Below the pieces are notes generated by a model, which saw only the letters and a list, made by a program, of their open reading frames with translations, had not been told where the DNA came from and ran no database searches. DNA of 64,000 bases, from assembly GCF_004331645.1 (NCBI RefSeq), contig NZ_SJSK01000002.1, positions 744,001 through 808,000 on the forward strand. Reading direction: 5' to 3'. Shown in pieces: positions 52,385 to 61,613 of the stretch. Position 1 is the stretch's first letter, and every line of letters starts with the position of its first letter. Made by a program: the position numbers and the translations under genes. This DNA comes from Pedobacter frigiditerrae. Its GTDB lineage: Bacteria > Bacteroidota > Bacteroidia > Sphingobacteriales > Sphingobacteriaceae.

Positions 52385-52885
52385 ATGAAAATTTTGTTTG
52401 CAGTTTTACTTATCGCTTTTAGCAATTCTCCTATCGAAAAAAATGTGCCAGTGGCCAAAGTAGATATGAAAAAATATGCTGGCACCTGGTATTCCTTATA
52501 TTCAATTCCAACTATGTTTGATAAAGAAAGTAGAGAAACCACAACAAAATACACCCTAAATAAAGACGGCTATTTTAATGTGCTAACTTCTTATAAAAAA
52601 TCGAACGACGAAGCAACTTATTCTAGGACTTCAAAAATGTTTCCACCAGAAGAGGGAAGCAATGGCGAATTAAAAGCGCAATTTATTTGGCCAATTAAAG
52701 TAGATTATTGGATTATAGAGCTAGCTGATGATTATTCTTACGTTGTTGTTGGTCACCCAGAACATAAATTTTTGTTTATCATGAGCCGAATAAAAAAAAT
52801 GCCAAAGAAAACCTACGATGAAATTGTAGCTAGATGTAAAGCAAAAGGTTATAATGTAACCAAGCTTACATCGCAACAGCACTAA
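52385..52885 (+). CDS. Lipocalin family protein
   Basis: 166 residues. The N-terminal signal-like segment MKILFAVLLIAFSNS is not a clear lipobox. The lipocalin fold signature is KKYAGTWYSLYSIPTMFDKE (residues 28-47), followed by YVVVGHPEHKFLFIMSRIKKM, the third conserved block. Resembles bacterial Blc, which binds lysophospholipids at the outer membrane. Confidence 0.88.
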   Translation: MKILFAVLLIAFSNSPIEKNVPVAKVDMKKYAGTWYSLYSIPTMFDKESRETTTKYTLNKDGYFNVLTSYKKSNDEATYSRTSKMFPPEEGSNGELKAQFIWPIKVDYWIIELADDYSYVVVGHPEHKFLFIMSRIKKMPKKTYDEIVARCKAKGYNVTKLTSQQH

Positions 52886-52886
52886 C

Positions 52887-53294
52887 TTAGGTAGTAGGTA
52901 TTTTTAATTGCTCTTTTTTAACGCTGGTTAACAGCAACAAAACAGCTACTAATAAAACAATCCATCCCCATTGGTAATGAACAACCTTACCAATAAACTT
53001 ATTTGCAAATGCAGATTTAGTATAGTTATTAGATTGAAAATATACAGCGCCAGCCATTAATACACTCCAGATAAAAAATACAATCGAGAACAACTTGAAT
53101 CCTCTTAGTTGTCTAATTAACAGACAGAATGTAGCTATTGCTAGAATTGCAAAAGAGATAAAAAACAACCTGGTATCGGTTTGATATAAATTCCAATTGC
53201 CTTTAATTGGCACCCTTAACATTGGAGCAACGCTGATGGCAATGATGGCTAAAATTAAGCCGATGTATGCATTTGTTTTTCTTACGATTAACAT
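52887..53294 (-). CDS. Four-helix membrane protein of unknown function
   Basis: 135 residues with four helices (about 10-30, 45-65, 72-90, 108-128). No known motif. It may belong to a DUF4293-like group, but the resemblance is only general. Convergent with the lipocalin gene by 1 nt. Confidence 0.65.
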   Translation of the reverse strand: MLIVRKTNAYIGLILAIIAISVAPMLRVPIKGNWNLYQTDTRLFFISFAILAIATFCLLIRQLRGFKLFSIVFFIWSVLMAGAVYFQSNNYTKSAFANKFIGKVVHYQWGWIVLLVAVLLLLTSVKKEQLKIPTT

Positions 53295-53361
53295 ATCTAA
53301 AGTTTAAAGTGGAAAGTTAAAAGTTATGCAGGAAACTGCAAACTTAAAATTGCCAACAGAA

Positions 53362-53697
53362 TTATTTCCTAGGGTCGATACCCATTTTATCTGCGAAGTG
53401 TGCGCAGTAATCACGCAAATCTTCCACAATGTTTTCCTCTCCAGTAGCTTTCAAAAAGCTATCACCCATAGTTTGTAAGGTCTCGTAGAAAAAACGTTTC
53501 ATTTCATCAACAGGCATATCTTTTGTCCATAAATCTATGCGCATAGAATTTTTGTAATTATGGTCCCACAGAGCTAAAATCATAGATTTTACAGGCACTT
53601 GGTCTTTAGTTTCAGCATCTGTACTTTCCCAAAGAATATTCTCTGGCATATTCTGGTCGTCTAACTCTACGGTAATTTTTATTTCTGCTTGTCTCAT
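53362..53697 (-). CDS. gldC: Gliding motility protein GldC
   Basis: 111 residues from MRQAEIKITVELDDQNMPENI; an ATG eight codons upstream is less likely. Contains ILWESTDAETKDQVPVKSMILALWDHNYKNSMRIDLWTKDM... characteristic of GldC, with FYETLQTMGDSFLKATGEE. GldC is conserved in gliding Bacteroidota and found in many non-gliders. Soluble and cytoplasmic. Other gld genes are not in the window. Confidence 0.9.
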   Translation of the reverse strand: MRQAEIKITVELDDQNMPENILWESTDAETKDQVPVKSMILALWDHNYKNSMRIDLWTKDMPVDEMKRFFYETLQTMGDSFLKATGEENIVEDLRDYCAHFADKMGIDPRK

Positions 53698-53761
53698 TGT
53701 ATTCAATTTTTTCGGTTGCAAATATGCTGATTTTACAAAGCATATTTAAACCAGCATCGTT

Positions 53762-54031
53762 TTACTTTTGTAATATTAAGAAAAGAACAATTGTTAAAGC
53801 AATAAAAAACAGCTCCACAAACCAAATGCGTTTTAATTCTTTAAAGATGAATCTAAAAATCATATCAGTTATAAAAGCAACAATCACTAAAGCTCCCAAA
53901 ACCATTTTGTAAAGGCTGCTTACATCAACGTGTCCCTTAGAAATTGGTTTAGGTTGAAAAAAAGAAACAATAAAGAATGCAAGTGCAAGTGCAGCTACAA
54001 TATTTAAAGGCGTTATCCTAAGCTTCCTCAT
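53762..54031 (-). CDS. Small two- or three-helix membrane protein
   Basis: 89 residues with helices near 10-24, 44-60 and 68-86. No domain recognised. Its ATG overlaps the helicase stop by 1 nt, so it is translated with the RNA helicase; the pairing may only reflect operon layout. Confidence 0.7.
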   Translation of the reverse strand: MRKLRITPLNIVAALALAFFIVSFFQPKPISKGHVDVSSLYKMVLGALVIVAFITDMIFRFIFKELKRIWFVELFFIALTIVLFLILQK

Positions 54032-55374
54032 TACTTCTTTTTATCAAAGCGTTTTTTGTTCTTAAATACTTTTGTTTTGTGCGCTTTATTTCTAGCCTTC
54101 TCTCTTTCGCGGTCTTCAATCTGTTTTGCATTTTTCTTTTCGTGGAAAGCACCTTTAAAATCAGGGTCTTCCTTACGTTTTTGCAAATCTATCTCCTTGG
54201 CTATTTGCTGTTTTTCTTCATAAGGCGTTTCCTCTACAAAAACTCCTTCAGGAATTGGTTCAACAGGAATAAACTGACGAGTTAATTTCTCAATTTTACG
54301 GATGTAATATTTCTCTGCTTCCGTACAAAAAGTAATCGCATCTCCTTTAGAAAACGCTCTTCCAGTTCTACCAATTCTGTGCACATAATCTTCAATAATA
54401 ATCGGCACATCAAAATTAATTACGTGACTTACCTCCGTAACATCAATCCCTCTTGATGCCACATCTGTAGCTACTAAAACCCTAATATTCCCTTCCTTAA
54501 AGCTATTTATGGAGTTAATCCTAGTATTCTGACCTTTATTGGCGTGAATAACACGAACAGACTCTTCTCCAAATTTACGAACCACGTAACTGAAAATATT
54601 ATCGGCTACTGCTTTCGTTTTACAAAAAATAATCAACCTATTAAAAACTTCAACATCTTTTAGTAAGTGCTGTAAAAGGTTGATTTTTGTTTTAAAGTTT
54701 GGCACTTCATATAAAACCTGCGTTACTGTTTGTGCGGGAGTTGCTTGCTCAGATGCCTCAATTATAGTTGGATGTTTCAAGAAGTCTCCCGCAATTTTCT
54801 GCACTAAATCGCTCATTGTTGCTGAAAAAAGTAAGTTTTGACGTTTACGAGGTACTACTTCTAAAATCCTATGGATTGAGCCAATAAATCCCATATCCAT
54901 CATTTTATCAGCTTCGTCTAAAACCAAGAACTGTAAATATTTTGTGTTGATTTCTCCCGAAAGGTAGATATCTAAAAAACGACCAGGTGTTGCAATAATA
55001 ATGTCCACTCCAGCTTTTATCTGTTCCTTTTGTGCTTTAGGTCCAATTCCACCAAAAATAACTACCGAACGTAAATCCGTATAAGTAGAAAAACGTTTCA
55101 CTTCTTCGGCGATTTGCATGGCTAATTCACGTGTTGGCGCTAAAATTAAAGCTCTGGCTGCCTCGCCCTGCGCATATTTTAATTTCATTAACATGGGCAA
55201 AACGTAGGCAGCTGTTTTACCAGTTCCAGTTTCAGCAATACCACAAATATCCTGACCAGATAAAACCGGTGCAATTGCTTTTTCTTGTATTGGTGTGGCA
55301 ACAGTGTAACCAGCATCGGCAACTGCGTTTAATATTTGCCTATTTAAATTAAATTCTTCGAACGATTTTGCCAT
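54031..55374 (-). CDS. DEAD-box RNA helicase (RhlE-like)
   Basis: 447 residues from MAKSFEEFNLNRQILNAV (55374); the longer open frame begins in upstream DNA. Motifs: ATPIQEKAI (Q), AETGTGKTAAY (I), APTRELAMQI (Ia), TPGRFLD, VLDEADKMMDMGF (II, DEAD), FSATM (III, SAT), IFCKTK, RGIDV, HRIGRTGRA (VI). The C-terminal lysine-rich tail suggests RNA binding. A -7 element TATCTTTG (55381-55388, minus) lies 6 nt before the ATG. Confidence 0.93.
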   Translation of the reverse strand: MAKSFEEFNLNRQILNAVADAGYTVATPIQEKAIAPVLSGQDICGIAETGTGKTAAYVLPMLMKLKYAQGEAARALILAPTRELAMQIAEEVKRFSTYTDLRSVVIFGGIGPKAQKEQIKAGVDIIIATPGRFLDIYLSGEINTKYLQFLVLDEADKMMDMGFIGSIHRILEVVPRKRQNLLFSATMSDLVQKIAGDFLKHPTIIEASEQATPAQTVTQVLYEVPNFKTKINLLQHLLKDVEVFNRLIIFCKTKAVADNIFSYVVRKFGEESVRVIHANKGQNTRINSINSFKEGNIRVLVATDVASRGIDVTEVSHVINFDVPIIIEDYVHRIGRTGRAFSKGDAITFCTEAEKYYIRKIEKLTRQFIPVEPIPEGVFVEETPYEEKQQIAKEIDLQKRKEDPDFKGAFHEKKNAKQIEDREREKARNKAHKTKVFKNKKRFDKKK

Positions 55375-55439
55375 AGCGCACAAAGATACGGAATAAGGTT
55401 GAGGGTTTGAAGGTGTAAGGCAGAAGGTTAATATACCCA

Positions 55440-55472
55440 CCTTATAATAGCTTATATTACTTATATGGTTTA
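55440..55472. repeat. Solo family-2 element end
   Basis: CCTTATAATAGCTTATATTA followed by CTTATATGGTTT is one terminus of the element seen at 23544-24183 and 37327-37401, with no mate nearby. It marks the start of the 318-bp repeat-rich gap before pyrC. Confidence 0.6.
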
Positions 55473-55496
55473 AAATAATTTGAAAAGCAATTTCAG

Positions 55497-55604
55497 TGCT
55501 AATCGGTTGCGGTAGTCACGCCCTCGCTGCAATCTTTTTGCACTGTCATCCTGAGCGTAGTCGAAGGACCAGTGTGACAAAAGGATTTCCGCTAAATCAG
55601 GTTT
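55497..55604. repeat. Dispersed repeat cluster upstream of pyrC
   Basis: Contains GCACTGTCATCCTGAGCG then TAGTCGAAGGACCAG (about 55541-55574), a widespread Bacteroidota intergenic repeat, then CGCTAAATCAGGTTT (about 55589-55603), which is the reverse complement of a piece at 58979-58993. A further CTCAAATCTCA tract is at about 55640-55670. Confidence 0.6.
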
Positions 55605-55692
55605 AAAGAACAAAATGCTGTGCTCAATACTTCTGGCCTCATTTCTCAAATCTCATATCTCAAATCTCAAATCTATCTTTATCTTTACCACC

Positions 55693-57027
55693 ATGAATAC
55701 TTACCTCATAAAAGGCGCTACTTTAGTAAACGAAGGACAGCAATTTATAGCTGATGTTTTAGTTAAAAATGGTTTAATTGAGAAAATCGGTCAATCACTA
55801 TCTGCTCCCGAAGCACAAGAAATTAATGCCGATAGGCTTTACCTTTTACCAGGAATGATAGACGACCAAGTTCATTTTCGTGAGCCAGGTTTAACACATA
55901 AAGCAGATATTTTTACTGAAAGCATGGCCGCTGTTGCAGGTGGTATTACCTCTTTTATGGAAATGCCAAATACTGTCCCTAATACTTTAACGCAAGATTT
56001 ATTAGCAGATAAGTACCAGATTGCTGCAGAAACTTCATTGGCTAACTATTCATTTTATATGGGTGCCAGTAATGATAACATTGAGGAGGTTTTAAAAACA
56101 GACCCGAAAAATGTATGTGGTATAAAAGTGTTCATGGGTTCATCAACTGGTAATATGTTGGTTGATAATGAAAAAACTTTAGAAAATATTTTTAGCAAAG
56201 CACCAATCTTGGTGGCTACACATTGCGAAGATGAGGCAACTATTCGTGAGAATTTGGCGATTTTTAAAGCAAAATATGGCGAAGATTTAAGAATCGAAAT
56301 GCATCCATTAATTCGAAGTGCAGAAGCTTGCTATAAATCCTCTTCATTAGCTGTTGAGTTGGCCAAACGCTACCAAACTAGGTTACATATTTTACATATT
56401 TCTACTGCTAAAGAAATTGCTTTATTTGACAATACCATCGCCCTAAAAGACAAAAAAATAACGGCTGAAGCTTGTGTGCATCATCTTTGGTTTAACGATC
56501 AAGATTATCCAACAAAAGGCAATTTCATTAAATGGAACCCTGCCGTTAAAACTGCTGCCGACCAAGCAGGAATTTTAGCAGGAGTTTTAGCAGATAACAT
56601 AGATGTAATTGCAACAGACCATGCCCCACATACTTTAGCAGAAAAGCAACAATCTTATGCTCAAGCTCCTTCTGGTGGACCATTAGTCCAACATGCTTTA
56701 CCAGCATTGTTAGAAATGCACTTACAAGGCAAAATTTCCTTAGAAAAGATTGTCGAGAAAACTGCGCATAACTTAGCTATCTGTTTTGACATTGAGAAAC
56801 GTGGCTTTATTAGAGAAGGTTATTGGGCAGATTTAGTGCTTGTAAATCTAAACGACCCCTTTAAAGTAACGCCTGTAAATATCTTTTATAAATGTGGCTG
56901 GAGCCCATTTGATGGAGAAACTTTTCAAGCTAGCATTACCCATACTTTTGTATCTGGGAATTTGGCTTATCAAAATGGAAAATTTGTAACGAGTGAGCTT
57001 GGTAAGAGATTGAGTTTTACTCGCTAG
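55693..57027 (+). CDS. pyrC: Dihydroorotase
   Basis: 444 residues from ATG at 55693 (MNTYLIKGATLVNEGQ). Cyclises carbamoyl aspartate in pyrimidine synthesis. Motifs: LLPGMIDDQVHFREPGLTHKAD, where the usual HxH reads QxH; MPNTVPNTLT; MHPLIRSAEACYKS; LHILHISTAKE; VIATDHAPHTLAEK with the metal-binding aspartate and histidine. Full length for class I. This is the catalytically competent copy beside the degenerate one at 5334-6599. TATCTTTA-like -7 element precedes the ATG by 6 nt (near 55679-55686). Confidence 0.92.
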   Translation: MNTYLIKGATLVNEGQQFIADVLVKNGLIEKIGQSLSAPEAQEINADRLYLLPGMIDDQVHFREPGLTHKADIFTESMAAVAGGITSFMEMPNTVPNTLTQDLLADKYQIAAETSLANYSFYMGASNDNIEEVLKTDPKNVCGIKVFMGSSTGNMLVDNEKTLENIFSKAPILVATHCEDEATIRENLAIFKAKYGEDLRIEMHPLIRSAEACYKSSSLAVELAKRYQTRLHILHISTAKEIALFDNTIALKDKKITAEACVHHLWFNDQDYPTKGNFIKWNPAVKTAADQAGILAGVLADNIDVIATDHAPHTLAEKQQSYAQAPSGGPLVQHALPALLEMHLQGKISLEKIVEKTAHNLAICFDIEKRGFIREGYWADLVLVNLNDPFKVTPVNIFYKCGWSPFDGETFQASITHTFVSGNLAYQNGKFVTSELGKRLSFTR

Positions 57028-57030
57028 TTT

Positions 57031-58131
57031 ATGCAAACTACAACGCCTAGAAAGTTATTCATTAAATCTGCCATTATAATAGGTATTGCTTTACTTATCT
57101 TTCTTTTTGGTTTATTTCCTGAATTAGTTTTAGATGTTTATGTCAAAGGGTTTTACCCAATTATCTCTTCTGTTTTAAGATGGGTTTCTTCGTTATTTCC
57201 TTTTGCTGTTGGGGATATTTTATATGTGATATTAATCCTATATCTTCTTCGATTAATCGTTAGGTTCTGTTGGCGGCTTAAAAAGAAAGGTTGGCAAAAG
57301 ACAGACAAACTCACCATCCCTATTTATATTCTTAATGCATTTCTGATTTTATTTATCAGCTTTAAATTGCTTTGGGGTTTAAATTATTCAAGGCCAAGCA
57401 TAACTAAACAACTGAATATAAGTGATAAAAAATATGACGTTAAGGAATTGGTAAGCTTAGGCAATTATTTCATTGATAAATTAAATAAACTTCAACCACA
57501 AATTTCTTCTAAGCTTACCTATGACATCAATCAGCTTCGTGAAAAAGCAGTGGCAGATTATAAGGATTTGGTGCTAAAAAATCCTTTTTTTAAATATAAT
57601 GTTCCATCAGTTAAACCTGTAATTAATGGCTGGCTCATAAGTAAAATAGGAATTGAAGGTTATTATAATCCTTTAAGTGGCGAAGCCAATGTTAACATGA
57701 AGTTACCTGCTTGGGTTTTGCCATTTGTAACCTGCCATGAAATCTCTCACCAAATGGGTGTTGCCAGAGAAGATGAAGCTAACTTGGTTGCTTATTTAGT
57801 GGGCATTAATAGCAAAGATGTAAATTTTCAGTATTCTGTAAATTACAATATGTTGCGATATATATTATTTGAAATCAGATTTAAATCTCCTGAGGATTAT
57901 TTGGAGCTTAAAGACAAAATTAGTCCTGGTGTTTTAGCTAATTTTAAAGCTGAAAATGAATTTTGGGCTAAATACAGTGGCCAAATGTCTAACTACATGG
58001 GTATTGCCTTTGATAAATTCTTAAAGTTAAACAATCAGAAAAAAGGAATTAAGAGCTACCAGAATATTGTGGTTTGGTTATGGAATATACATAAAGATGA
58101 ATTAAAGAAGTCCGAAAGTCTGAAAGATTAA
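57031..58131 (+). CDS. DUF3810 membrane metallopeptidase-like protein
   Basis: 366 residues: three helices at the N-terminus (about 10-30, 47-70, 88-112), then a soluble domain with CHEISHQMGVAREDEANLVAY (about 236-256). HEISH plus a downstream Glu in REDEAN fits an M48-like zinc peptidase, typical of DUF3810. The last eight residues (KKSESLKD) come from a dispersed repeat. It starts 3 nt after pyrC, so it shares its transcript. Confidence 0.85.
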   Translation: MQTTTPRKLFIKSAIIIGIALLIFLFGLFPELVLDVYVKGFYPIISSVLRWVSSLFPFAVGDILYVILILYLLRLIVRFCWRLKKKGWQKTDKLTIPIYILNAFLILFISFKLLWGLNYSRPSITKQLNISDKKYDVKELVSLGNYFIDKLNKLQPQISSKLTYDINQLREKAVADYKDLVLKNPFFKYNVPSVKPVINGWLISKIGIEGYYNPLSGEANVNMKLPAWVLPFVTCHEISHQMGVAREDEANLVAYLVGINSKDVNFQYSVNYNMLRYILFEIRFKSPEDYLELKDKISPGVLANFKAENEFWAKYSGQMSNYMGIAFDKFLKLNNQKKGIKSYQNIVVWLWNIHKDELKKSESLKD

Positions 58132-58167
58132 GTCGCCATCCTAATCCCCCATTTTCCCTTTTACCTT

Positions 58168-58749
58168 TTAGCCGTGTATCGCTTCTTTATTACCGAAGCT
58201 CATGATTAATTCGCCTTCAAATTCCAACCATTCTTTCCAACGTTTATCTACATCTACATCGATGGTGTATTTACGGGCAAAGTTTAAGAATGTGGTGTAA
58301 TGCCCTGCTTCTGAAACCATTAAATCGTGGTAAAATTTAGCTAATTCCTTATCTTTAATATTCTGAGATAAAACTCTGAAACGCTCACAACTTCTAGCTT
58401 CTATCATAGCTGCAAACAGCAGTCTTTCTATAAAGCTATTGTTTCTTGAACCATCTCTTTTGCAGAATTTCATTAACTGGCCCACATAATCATCCTTTCT
58501 ACCACGACCTAAAGTATAACCTCTTTTCTTGATGATATCTACCACTTGCTGAAAATGTTGCATTTCTTCTAGAGCAATAATGGTTAATTCGGAAACCAAA
58601 TCGATGTGTTCGCAATTATCTGCAATCAAATTAATAGCATTTGTAGCTGCTTTTTGTTCACACCAAGCGTGGTCGGTTAAAATCTCTTCTAAATTAGATT
58701 CTGCAATATTGGCCCAACGTGGGTCAGTCAATAATTTAAGTCCTAGCAT
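58168..58749 (-). CDS. miaE: tRNA-(ms2io6A)-hydroxylase
   Basis: 193 residues. Ferritin-like di-iron protein: EEILTDHAWCEQKAA, ALEEMQHFQQVVDI, RLLFAAMIEARSCERF and MVSEAGHYTTFLNFA carry the E/ExxH ligands. Hydroxylates ms2i6A-37 in tRNA. A -7 element TAATTTTG (58754-58761, minus) ends 4 nt before the ATG, so the mRNA is probably leaderless. Confidence 0.92.
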   Translation of the reverse strand: MLGLKLLTDPRWANIAESNLEEILTDHAWCEQKAATNAINLIADNCEHIDLVSELTIIALEEMQHFQQVVDIIKKRGYTLGRGRKDDYVGQLMKFCKRDGSRNNSFIERLLFAAMIEARSCERFRVLSQNIKDKELAKFYHDLMVSEAGHYTTFLNFARKYTIDVDVDKRWKEWLEFEGELIMSFGNKEAIHG

Positions 58750-58858
58750 GTGTCAAAATTACGAAATTAGTCGGGAAGTTGGGAGTTTTGAACCACCAAG
58801 AAACCAAAGAACACCTTAGTCTAAGTATAAACCTTAAAGCTCGCTTTACCTTTCTATC

Positions 58859-58891
58859 GCATTACGATACCCAATCGAGTTGGGTATGACG
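58859..58891. repeat. REP-like palindrome
   Basis: GCATTACGATACCCAATCGAG then TTGGGTATGACG; stem ATACCCAA/TTGGGTAT around TCGAG. Same outer bases as 32639-32671 with a different stem. Confidence 0.7.
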
Positions 58892-59184
58892 AACCGAAAG
58901 AGATCCTTTGTCAAAGTTCTAGGAGTCTTGCAAGTACTTTGACAAAGTTCATTCCCAAGAGCTACTGGCTTTGTTCAATAAACCTGATTTAGCGAGATGC
59001 CGATTTTATCGGCAGAAGCGAGAGCAGGACTGCATTTCCCGATAAGCACTAACAATCGTTTTCAAATTTTTAACCAGCAAAGAAACTAAACCAGGGAAGA
59101 GATTGATTTTCAAACTTTATCTTTCCGACTTTCGGACTTTCGGACTTTTTACATCTTTTGGACTTTAACCTTACAACATTATTG

Positions 59185-59192
59185 TAAATTTG
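59185..59192 (+). promoter_or_regulatory. -7 promoter element of hscA
   Basis: TAAATTTG matches TAnnTTTG, 7 nt before the hscA ATG at 59200, so the transcript would begin at the start codon. A TTTG lies at 59157-59160, a 24-nt spacing that is rather long. Confidence 0.5.
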
Positions 59193-59199
59193 CGCTGTT

Positions 59200-61062
59200 A
59201 TGGCAAAAATATCCATCAACCTAGCAACAGGTTCGTTTCAAAAAGAAGAAATTATAGTTGGTATAGATTTAGGAACCACAAATAGTTTGGTTGCTTTTAT
59301 CAATCCAGATAAAAACCCACAGGTAATTAATGACACAGGAAAAGGTTTTTTAGTGCCTTCTGTAGTACATTTTAACGAACATGGAGATGCAGAAGTTGGT
59401 AATGAGGCCAAAGCATATTTAACAACAGATCCTGCAAATACCATTTTTTCGGTAAAGCGTTTATTGGGTCGTTCTTACAAGGATGTTGCTAGTTACCAAG
59501 ATATTTTTAGCTATAAAGTTATTGATGATGACAGCGATGCTTTAGTAAAAATTAAAGCTGGAAATAGATTTTATACACCGATTGAGCTTTCGGCAGAGAT
59601 ATTAAAAGAGTTAAAAGCAAGAGCAGAACACGCTTTGAAAACGCCAGTTAACAGAGCAGTTATCACAGTTCCAGCTTATTTTAACGACAGTCAGCGACAA
59701 GCAACTAGAGATGCTGGAAAATTAGCTGGATTGGATGTTTTGCGTATCGTTAATGAACCAACCGCCGCAAGTTTAGCCTATGGTTTGGGATTAGACCCTA
59801 CTCAACAAAAAACAATTGCAGTTTACGATTTAGGTGGAGGAACTTTTGATGTTTCTATCCTTCAAATACAAAATGGAATTTTCGAAGTTTTGTCTACCAA
59901 TGGCAATACATTTTTAGGTGGTGATGATTTTGATAGAGCAATTTTAAACTACTGGATTGAACAGAATAAATTAGATTTTGCAACCGTTGCACAGGATAAC
60001 ATTTTGATGCAAACTTTACGTTTACAAGCTGAGGCTGCTAAAAAAGCATTGTCGACCCAAAACTTATACAATGAGCAATTAGGAGAAATTTGGTGCACTT
60101 TAGACAAGCAGACTTTCGAGAAATTGATTGCGGATAAAGTTGCTGAAACTTTAACTTGCTGTAAACAAGCACTGGCTGATGCAAATTTAACTGTTGCCGA
60201 TATTGATGAAGTGGTTTTAGTAGGTGGTTCTACACGTACGCCTTATGTAAAACAAGCTGTAAGCACCTTCTTTAATCGCCAACCACACGATCAAATTAAC
60301 CCAGATGAAGTTGTGGCTTTAGGTGCTGCCATCCAAGCTGATATTCTGGCAGGCAACCGTTCTGATATTCTATTATTAGATGTTACACCTCTTTCATTAG
60401 GTATAGAAACCATGGGCGGATTGATGGACGTGATCATTGCTCGTAATAGCAAGGTTCCTACAAAAGCTGGTCGCCAGTATACTACTTCTATTGACGGACA
60501 GGTAAACATGAAAATATCTGTTTACCAAGGTGAGCGTGATTTAGTGAAAGAAAACAGAAAGTTGGCGGAATTTGATTTAAAAGGAATTCCGGCTATGCCT
60601 GCAGGTTTGCCAAAGGTTGACATTAACTTTTTATTAAATGCTGATGGAATTTTAACTGTTCAGGCTATTGAGTTACGTTCAGGTGTAAAACAAGAAATAG
60701 ATGTGGTGCCGAGCTATGGTTTAAGCGATGATACCGTTGAGAAAATGTTAATCGACAGTATAGAAAATGCCAAAAGCGATGTGGAGCAACGAATGTTGAT
60801 TGAAGCAAGAAGTGAAGGCGAACAATTGGTTTACACCGCAGAGCGATTCATAACTAAAAACAGTGAAATTTTAACCGAAGAAGAAATCAGTTCTACAAAT
60901 GCACATATTGCAGCTTTAAAAGATGCTTTAGCTGAAGGGGATAAGGATATTATCCTTAAAAAAGCTGATGAATTAAATGAGTTTACTCGTCCTTTTGCAG
61001 AGCGGTTGATGGATATGGCAGTTGGACAAGCGATGAAGGGGAAGAGCATTGATAAACCGTAG
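59200..61062 (+). CDS. hscA: Hsp70-type chaperone HscA for Fe-S assembly
   Basis: 620 residues, as in HscA. ATPase: [58 protein letters not shown]. The substrate domain begins around [17 protein letters not shown]. The linker DVTPL replaces DnaK's conserved form only slightly, and the C-terminal lid is short, supporting HscA over DnaK. Works with IscU and ferredoxin, whose gene is 17 kb away. Confidence 0.9.
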   Translation: MAKISINLATGSFQKEEIIVGIDLGTTNSLVAFINPDKNPQVINDTGKGFLVPSVVHFNEHGDAEVGNEAKAYLTTDPANTIFSVKRLLGRSYKDVASYQDIFSYKVIDDDSDALVKIKAGNRFYTPIELSAEILKELKARAEHALKTPVNRAVITVPAYFNDSQRQATRDAGKLAGLDVLRIVNEPTAASLAYGLGLDPTQQKTIAVYDLGGGTFDVSILQIQNGIFEVLSTNGNTFLGGDDFDRAILNYWIEQNKLDFATVAQDNILMQTLRLQAEAAKKALSTQNLYNEQLGEIWCTLDKQTFEKLIADKVAETLTCCKQALADANLTVADIDEVVLVGGSTRTPYVKQAVSTFFNRQPHDQINPDEVVALGAAIQADILAGNRSDILLLDVTPLSLGIETMGGLMDVIIARNSKVPTKAGRQYTTSIDGQVNMKISVYQGERDLVKENRKLAEFDLKGIPAMPAGLPKVDINFLLNADGILTVQAIELRSGVKQEIDVVPSYGLSDDTVEKMLIDSIENAKSDVEQRMLIEARSEGEQLVYTAERFITKNSEILTEEEISSTNAHIAALKDALAEGDKDIILKKADELNEFTRPFAERLMDMAVGQAMKGKSIDKP

Positions 61063-61121
61063 TCAGTTTTCAGTTGTGTAATTGAAATTTGCCTTATCAG
61101 GCAAAGCTGAAGCTTATCACC

Positions 61122-61559
61122 CTATTTTCTCTTCGAAATAGATTGCCAAAGACTGTAAACATAACAGCCAACACAAATGGCAAATACGCTTTCCAATACG
61201 GCAAATAGGAGTAGCACAGTTGTTAATGCAATGGCGATGTATATTTGGTTAAATAAATAAAACGCTCCAATAACTAAGCAGAAAACAAAACCCAATGTAG
61301 CTGCAAATTTCTTTGGTGCTAGATCGGTTAATTTTGCGGGCAAGGAGAATAATTTAAAAAGCTTTAAGGCTATAAACTTCAATAGACTGAATTTTCCTGA
61401 GGTAAAAGCTCTTATTGCAAAATCTATCATCAAGAAAACAATGGCATAAAAATTCACAAACAGCAGGCTCACAGCGCCAATAATTGCCACCATCAATGCT
61501 ATTAAACGAACTACATTTTCATTAATTCTTTCTGAAGATACTGGACAAGATATTTCCAT
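61122..61559 (-). CDS. DUF4395 membrane protein
   Basis: 145 residues from MEISCPVSSERINENVVRLIA; the upstream ATG adds 15 unlikely residues. Four helices (about 18-40, 75-95, 98-120, 125-140) and the DUF4395 pattern CPVSSERINENVVR, PAKLTDLAPKKFAATLG and CVGCYVYSL. DUF4395 proteins often sit with rhodanese or sulfur-redox genes; here neighbours give no support. Two cysteines near the C-terminus (FAICVGCYVY) are conserved. Confidence 0.82.
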   Translation of the reverse strand: MEISCPVSSERINENVVRLIALMVAIIGAVSLLFVNFYAIVFLMIDFAIRAFTSGKFSLLKFIALKLFKLFSLPAKLTDLAPKKFAATLGFVFCLVIGAFYLFNQIYIAIALTTVLLLFAVLESVFAICVGCYVYSLWQSISKRK

Positions 61560-61613
61560 TTGCTGATTTTTAACAAATGTATGGAATAACAGGATTAGCC
61601 GCATCCATAGGAT

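Larger units (their letters stand above)
58750..59199. other. Repeat-rich intergenic region (450 bp) before hscA
   Basis: Contains an AACCACCAAG family-3-like unit (58789-58814), a REP-like palindrome (58859-58891), the GCAGGACTG dispersed family (about 58979-59040), and AAAGTCCGAAAG-type inverted copies near 59124-59150. No gene seen. Confidence 0.6.

Noticed and set aside
54079..54285. Plus-strand frame opposite the RNA helicase
   Set aside because: Antisense shadow of the helicase lysine-rich tail; the hydrophobic product reflects the complementary codons.
58108..59151. Inverted AAGTCCGAAAG repeats flanking miaE and the gap after it, looking like another element
   Set aside because: The repeat is a common dispersed unit (also at 51689), miaE is a resident host gene, and the ends lack TAACC; bracketing is probably accidental.
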